From Primulina eburnea (lineage: Eukaryota > Streptophyta > Magnoliopsida > Lamiales > Gesneriaceae), in NCBI RefSeq assembly GCF_022965805.1, contig NC_133101.1, forward strand, positions 20,617,054 to 20,681,053: a stretch of DNA of 64,000 nucleotides, given 5' to 3'. Positions 59,516-64,000 of the stretch are shown piece by piece (position 1 is the stretch's first letter; every line of letters begins with the position of its first letter). Below the pieces are notes generated by a model, which had not been told where the DNA came from, made no database searches, and was given only the letters and a program-made list of their open reading frames with translations. Both the position numbers and the translations under genes were made by a program.

Positions 59516-62500
59516 ATGCCTCCTAGAAGAGCAGCCGTACCTCTACGACCAGCAGCGCCAGAGCAGGGGAGTACATCCGGAGATTCTATGGATGTTACGG
59601 CGACCCCTATGGAGACGTTGCTGAAGCGATTCCAATCCTTTCGACCTCCCACTTTAAAAGGTACCGAGAATGCCATCGAGTGCGAAAGTTGGCTTGAAGA
59701 TATTGAGATGCTATTCGACTCGTTGGAGTACAGTGATGAGAAGAGGATCAAGCTAATTGGCCATCAATTGCAAGATATAGCAAAGAATTGGTGGTTGAAC
59801 ATTAGGAGAGCTTTAGAGCAGCGGGGTACCGAAATTTCTTGGAAGGTATTCAAGACCGAGTTTTATCAGCGATTCTTCCCTGTATCCTACCGTAAAGATA
59901 AAGGCGCTGAATTCGCAAACCTGAGGCAAGGGCCATTGAACATTGAGGAGTACGTTGCTAAATTCTCTTCTTTGCTTCGTTTTGCACCCCATGTTTCAGG
60001 AAATGACGAGGCCATGGCGGATCAGTTTATAAATGGCCTGAATCCAGATATCTTTACGTTGGTCAATACTGGGAGACCCGATAACTTCTCGGATGCATTG
60101 AATCGTGCCAAAGGAGCTGAAGCAGGATTGCTTAGACAACGGAGTGCTCCTTATGTTGCACCGAGTCCGAGACCGCCACTACCTCCATCCCAAGTTCCTC
60201 CTCCTCGAGTCGAAAGTGGTGGTAGTGGTAGTGGACGCAAAGAACAGCTGAAGGCGAAGGGGAAACAGTTTAAAAGACCAGGGAGCAGTTCGTCGAGCTC
60301 CAGCGGATCAAAACAGAGTGGTTTTGATCAAAGTTCAAGGTTTATCGGTGGTTATTGCAGTTCCTGTGGAGGAAAGCATGCGACTGAACAGTGTCAAGGG
60401 GTGACAGGGAGATGCAACTATTGTAGGCAACCAGGGCATTTTGCCAAAGTCTGTCCACAGAGAGGTGTACAGCAAGGCCAGAGTGGAAGAGCATCCGGTT
60501 CAGTACCTCAGTTTGAGCGGCAGGCATCGTCGGTTCACTCTTTTCAGCCTCCACCAGCACCGACTCCACCCAGAGGCCGAGGTAGTCAGACTGTGACTCA
60601 ACCTCCGAGGCAACAGGCCCAAGTGTTTGCGTTGACAGAGGAGCAAGCACAAGATGCACCAGATGATGTTATAGCAGGTAACTGTCTCCTTTATGGTTAT
60701 CCTGCTTATATCTTGATAGATACAGGTGCATCGCATACATTCATCTCAGAACGATTTGCATTGTTGCATTCATTGCCTGTTGAGTCGTTGTTAGACGTTG
60801 TGTCTATTAATTCTCCGTTGGGAAGTGGATTAATATCTGTAACTACGGTTAGACATTGCATTCTACAGTTTGAGGGGCATGAGATTGACTTAGATTGTAT
60901 AGTGTTGGGTCTAGCTGATTTTGATTGTATAGTCGGTATTGACATGCTAACGAAGTACAGAGCCACCGTGGATTGTTTCCATAAGATTGTCAGATTCAGA
61001 CCCGAGATGACAGACGAGTGGAAATTCTACGGGAAGGGGTCCAGATCTCGGATTCCCTTGATTTCGGCTCTTACTATGAACAGACTATTACAGAAAGGAG
61101 CGGATGGTTTCTTTGTTTATGCTGTAGATATGCAGAAGTCGAGCCCGGCATTGGCAGATCTGCCAGTAGTACGGGAATTTCCAGATATTTTTCCAGATGA
61201 GATCCCAGGATTACCTCCGGTTCGTGAGATAGATTTCAGCATTGAACTTGCGCCAGGTACCGTACCTATTTCGAGAGCTCCATATAGGATGGCACCCATC
61301 GAACTCAAAGAATTGAAAGCACAATTAGAAGATCTTCTAGCCAAGGGATATATCAGACCTAGTGTATCTCCTTGGGGCGCTCCGGTGCTGTTCGTGCGAA
61401 AGAAAGATGGGTCGATGCGGTTGTGTATCGATTACCGGCAGTTGAACAAGGCAACGATCAAGAATAAATATCCTTTGCCTAGGATCGATGACCTATTTGA
61501 TCAGTTGCAGGGATCCTCGGTCTATTCTAAGATTGATTTACGTTCTGGTTATCATCAGCTCAGAGTTCGAGATATAGACATACCAAAGACAGCGTTTCGA
61601 ACCAGGTATGGACATTACGAATTTATTGTCATGCCTTTTGGTTTAACAAATGCTCCTGCGGTATTTATGGGCTTGATGAACCAAGTGTTTCAGAGATATC
61701 TAGATGAATTTGTGATTGTCTTCATTGATGACATTTTGGTGTATTCGAAGAACAGAAATGAGCATGCAGAGCATCTCAGAATTGTGTTGCAGACGTTGAG
61801 GAACGAGCGACTGTATGCTAAATTGTCAAAGTGTGAGTTTTGGTTGAATAGAGTTGTCTTCTTAGGACATATCATTTCGGGAGATGGTATTTCTGTTGAT
61901 CCGAGTAAAGTGGAAGCTGTGATTAGTTGGTCGAGACCGACTTCTGTACCAGAAATACGCAGTTTCATGGGCTTAGCCGGATACTACAGAAGATTTATCA
62001 AAGATTTCTCCAGTATTGCAAAACCAATAACTCAATTAACACAAAAGAATGCACCATTTGTTTGGTCAGAGGAGTGTGAGTCTAGCTTTGTTGAATTGAA
62101 GAAAAGGCTGACCAGTGCTCCAGTATTGACGATACCTTCAGGTACAGGTGATTTTGTTGTATATTGTGATGCTTCTCATAGAGGTTTGGGATGTGTTCTT
62201 ATGCAGCGAGGTCATGTGATCGCATACGCCTCGAGACAATTGAAGCCACATGAAGTTCGATACCCCATTCATGATCTTGAATTGGCGGCTATCGTGTTTG
62301 CATTAAAGATTTGGCGTCATTATCTCTATGGCGAAAAATTTGAAATATTTTCAGATCACAAGAGCCTGAAGTACCTATTTTCGCAATCAGAACTAAATAT
62401 GCGACAGCGAAGATGGCTGGATCTGCTGAAAGACTTTGACTGTGAAATCAAATATTATCCAGGTAAGTCAAATGCAGCAGCAGATGCCTTGAGTCGTAAG

Positions 62501-64000
62501 GTATGTTCATTGTCCTTATCGACGATAGGTGTTAACAAGTTAGTTGAAAATTGCTGTATGTCTGGATTAGAATTTGATACAGATAGTAAGCCACTACGAC
62601 TCTTTACGATCCAAGTTGAGCCCAATTTGATTATGAGGATTAAGGAAGCACAAAAAACTGATCAGAATGTGCAAAGATCAATCCAAATGGTCAGATCAGG
62701 GCATGTATCAGAATATCAGGTACGAGATCATGTGTTGTACGTGAATAACCGTCTAGTTGTGCCAGATGTTGCAGATTTGAGGCAGCAGATTCTGACAGAG
62801 GCACATTGTAGTCGGTTCAGCATTCATCCTGGTGGCAGGAAGATGTACAATGACTTGAAGACCCAATTCTGGTGGAAACAAATGAAGTCAGACATTGCCG
62901 AATTTGTGTCTAAATGCTTGAACTGCCAACAGGTGAAGGCCGAGAGGAAGAAGCCGGGGGGTTTACTTCAGAGTTTATCCATTCCAGAATGGAAATGGGA
63001 CCACATTTCCATGGATTTCGTGACGAAGTTACCTCGATCATCCAGAGGTTGCGATGCGATTTGGGTCATTATTGACAGATTGACCAAATCTGCTTGTTTC
63101 ATCCCTTATAGAATGACGTATAGACAGGATCAGATGGCGGAGATTTATATTCGTGAGGTAGTCAGATTGCATGGAGTGCCGAAGTCTATCGTATCAGATC
63201 GTGATCCACGATTCACTTCACACTTCTGGCACAGTTTACAGCAGGCGTTAGGTACGACCTTACACCTTAGCACTGCTTACCATCCTCAGACAGACGGACA
63301 GTCAGAACGGACTATCCAGACATTAGAGGATATGTTGAGAGCCGTCGTACTAGATTTTGGCATTAGTTGGCAAGATTCCCTACCTCTTTGCGAATTCTCG
63401 TACAATAATAGCTATCAGACGAGCATTGAGATGGCACCGTTTGAAGCTTTGTATGGCAAGAAGTGCAGATCTCCACTATATTGGGACGATGTTTCAGAAG
63501 TACCAGAACTTGGGCCAGATATGATTCGTGACATGACTGAGAAGGTAAAGATCATTCAGAAACGAATGAAGACAGCACAAGATCGACAAGCAAAGTACGC
63601 CAATATCAGACGTAGACCGTTAGTATTTGAGGCGGGAGATAGAGTGTTTTTAAAGATTTCTCCATTTAGAGGCGTTGTTCGATTTGGCAAACGCGGAAAA
63701 CTCTCTCCTCGATACATTGGTCCTTACGAGATTCTTGAAAAGATTGGCGATCGAGCTTATCGACTTGCTCTTCCTCCTTCCTTATCCGGAATACATGACG
63801 TATTTCATGTATCAATGTTACGCAGATATATGCCAGATGTTTCTCATGTTATTCAACCGAACGAAGCTGAACTTGATCACACCTTGAGCTATATAGAACG
63901 ACCGATACAGATTCTTGATCGAAAGGACAAACAGCTCAGAACGAAGACCATTCCACTTGTGAAAGTTCAGTGGAGTCGACATGGCATTGAGGAAGCGACG
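59516..64000 (+). CDS. Element E3 gag-pol polyprotein, open to the window edge
   Basis: The frame from the ATG at 59516 ([20 protein letters not shown]) showed no stop in my reading over 1495 codons and is cut only by the window end. Gag core: [58 protein letters not shown]. The two knuckles are [13 protein letters not shown] and [14 protein letters not shown]. Catalytic residues: protease Asp402 (D-T-G-A-S), RT Asp738/739 (F-I-D-D), RNase H Asp885, integrase Asp1167, Asp1228 and Glu1264 (35 residues between the last two). The chromodomain start ([14 protein letters not shown]) is reached near codon 1460. It encodes all functions of a chromovirus and is closely related to E1. It could be autonomous if the part outside the window is intact. 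Confidence 0.9.
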   Translation, partial: MPPRRAAVPLRPAAPEQGSTSGDSMDVTATPMETLLKRFQSFRPPTLKGTENAIECESWLEDIEMLFDSLEYSDEKRIKLIGHQLQDIAKNWWLNIRRALEQRGTEISWKVFKTEFYQRFFPVSYRKDKGAEFANLRQGPLNIEEYVAKFSSLLRFAPHVSGNDEAMADQFINGLNPDIFTLVNTGRPDNFSDALNRAKGAEAGLLRQRSAPYVAPSPRPPLPPSQVPPPRVESGGSGSGRKEQLKAKGKQFKRPGSSSSSSSGSKQSGFDQSSRFIGGYCSSCGGKHATEQCQGVTGRCNYCRQPGHFAKVCPQRGVQQGQSGRASGSVPQFERQASSVHSFQPPPAPTPPRGRGSQTVTQPPRQQAQVFALTEEQAQDAPDDVIAGNCLLYGYPAYILIDTGASHTFISERFALLHSLPVESLLDVVSINSPLGSGLISVTTVRHCILQFEGHEIDLDCIVLGLADFDCIVGIDMLTKYRATVDCFHKIVRFRPEMTDEWKFYGKGSRSRIPLISALTMNRLLQKGADGFFVYAVDMQKSSPALADLPVVREFPDIFPDEIPGLPPVREIDFSIELAPGTVPISRAPYRMAPIELKELKAQLEDLLAKGYIRPSVSPWGAPVLFVRKKDGSMRLCIDYRQLNKATIKNKYPLPRIDDLFDQLQGSSVYSKIDLRSGYHQLRVRDIDIPKTAFRTRYGHYEFIVMPFGLTNAPAVFMGLMNQVFQRYLDEFVIVFIDDILVYSKNRNEHAEHLRIVLQTLRNERLYAKLSKCEFWLNRVVFLGHIISGDGISVDPSKVEAVISWSRPTSVPEIRSFMGLAGYYRRFIKDFSSIAKPITQLTQKNAPFVWSEECESSFVELKKRLTSAPVLTIPSGTGDFVVYCDASHRGLGCVLMQRGHVIAYASRQLKPHEVRYPIHDLELAAIVFALKIWRHYLYGEKFEIFSDHKSLKYLFSQSELNMRQRRWLDLLKDFDCEIKYYPGKSNAAADALSRKVCSLSLSTIGVNKLVENCCMSGLEFDTDSKPLRLFTIQVEPNLIMRIKEAQKTDQNVQRSIQMVRSGHVSEYQVRDHVLYVNNRLVVPDVADLRQQILTEAHCSRFSIHPGGRKMYNDLKTQFWWKQMKSDIAEFVSKCLNCQQVKAERKKPGGLLQSLSIPEWKWDHISMDFVTKLPRSSRGCDAIWVIIDRLTKSACFIPYRMTYRQDQMAEIYIREVVRLHGVPKSIVSDRDPRFTSHFWHSLQQALGTTLHLSTAYHPQTDGQSERTIQTLEDMLRAVVLDFGISWQDSLPLCEFSYNNSYQTSIEMAPFEALYGKKCRSPLYWDDVSEVPELGPDMIRDMTEKVKIIQKRMKTAQDRQAKYANIRRRPLVFEAGDRVFLKISPFRGVVRFGKRGKLSPRYIGPYEILEKIGDRAYRLALPPSLSGIHDVFHVSMLRRYMPDVSHVIQPNEAELDHTLSYIERPIQILDRKDKQLRTKTIPLVKVQWSRHGIEEAT

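Overview
The window is nuclear DNA of a flowering plant, most likely a eudicot. It holds intron-rich plastid-type genes, tRNA-iMet-primed chromoviruses, Tat and Athila Ty3 elements, a plant LINE and CACTA/MITE elements. One 158-base run of N at 48440-48597 is an assembly gap. Only two intact host genes are seen, both on the minus strand. KEA3 (10995-29682) is a plastid K+/H+ antiporter whose 18 coding exons could all be placed with consistent phase (754 codons). MSRB2 (31872-33834) is a plastid methionine-R-sulfoxide reductase of 3 exons (219 codons). Both act in chloroplasts: KEA3 on thylakoid ion balance and photosynthetic control, MSRB2 on oxidised protein repair. Their adjacency alone is not evidence of co-regulation.

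Left part (1-10118): a Tat-lineage Ty3 element, seen from the end of its integrase through an antisense ORF block to its 3' LTR, ends inside a decayed copy of the spliceosomal HAT-repeat protein CLF1/CRNKL1. The same pseudogene is cut again by a 729-bp non-autonomous CACTA element (3-bp TSD CCA) and by a 2286-bp solo LTR (5-bp TSD CACTA). Its last codons and stop lie beyond that LTR.

Centre (10119-34170): KEA3 and MSRB2. KEA3 introns carry an Athila element (12879-19968, TSD TAACA) that itself holds a minus-strand LINE, and a decayed chromovirus integrase/chromodomain fragment. A short 182-bp MITE-like family has copies beside both genes.

Right part (34171-64000): nested LTR retrotransposons. 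A long solo-like LTR (34952-45668) hosts a complete chromovirus, here called 2A (36540-43676), with TSD TAGGT and LTRs differing at only two bases. From 47647 another LTR hosts element E1 (49289), which hosts 2B (55305), which hosts E3 (57709 to the window edge). E3 has an open gag-pol reading frame as far as the window shows.

The most unusual signals are in the LTRs. Families carry arrays of short palindromes just upstream of the TATA box: TTCGGATCGTCCGAA in 2A, 2B and E3, and CGCGCATATGCGCG in the solo LTR. E3 carries the 2A/2B-type palindrome-TATA block inside an LTR whose ends and coding region belong to the E1 group, so regulatory cassettes seem to move between families. LTRs of the E1 group also carry a duplicated, covarying long hairpin in their transcribed part.
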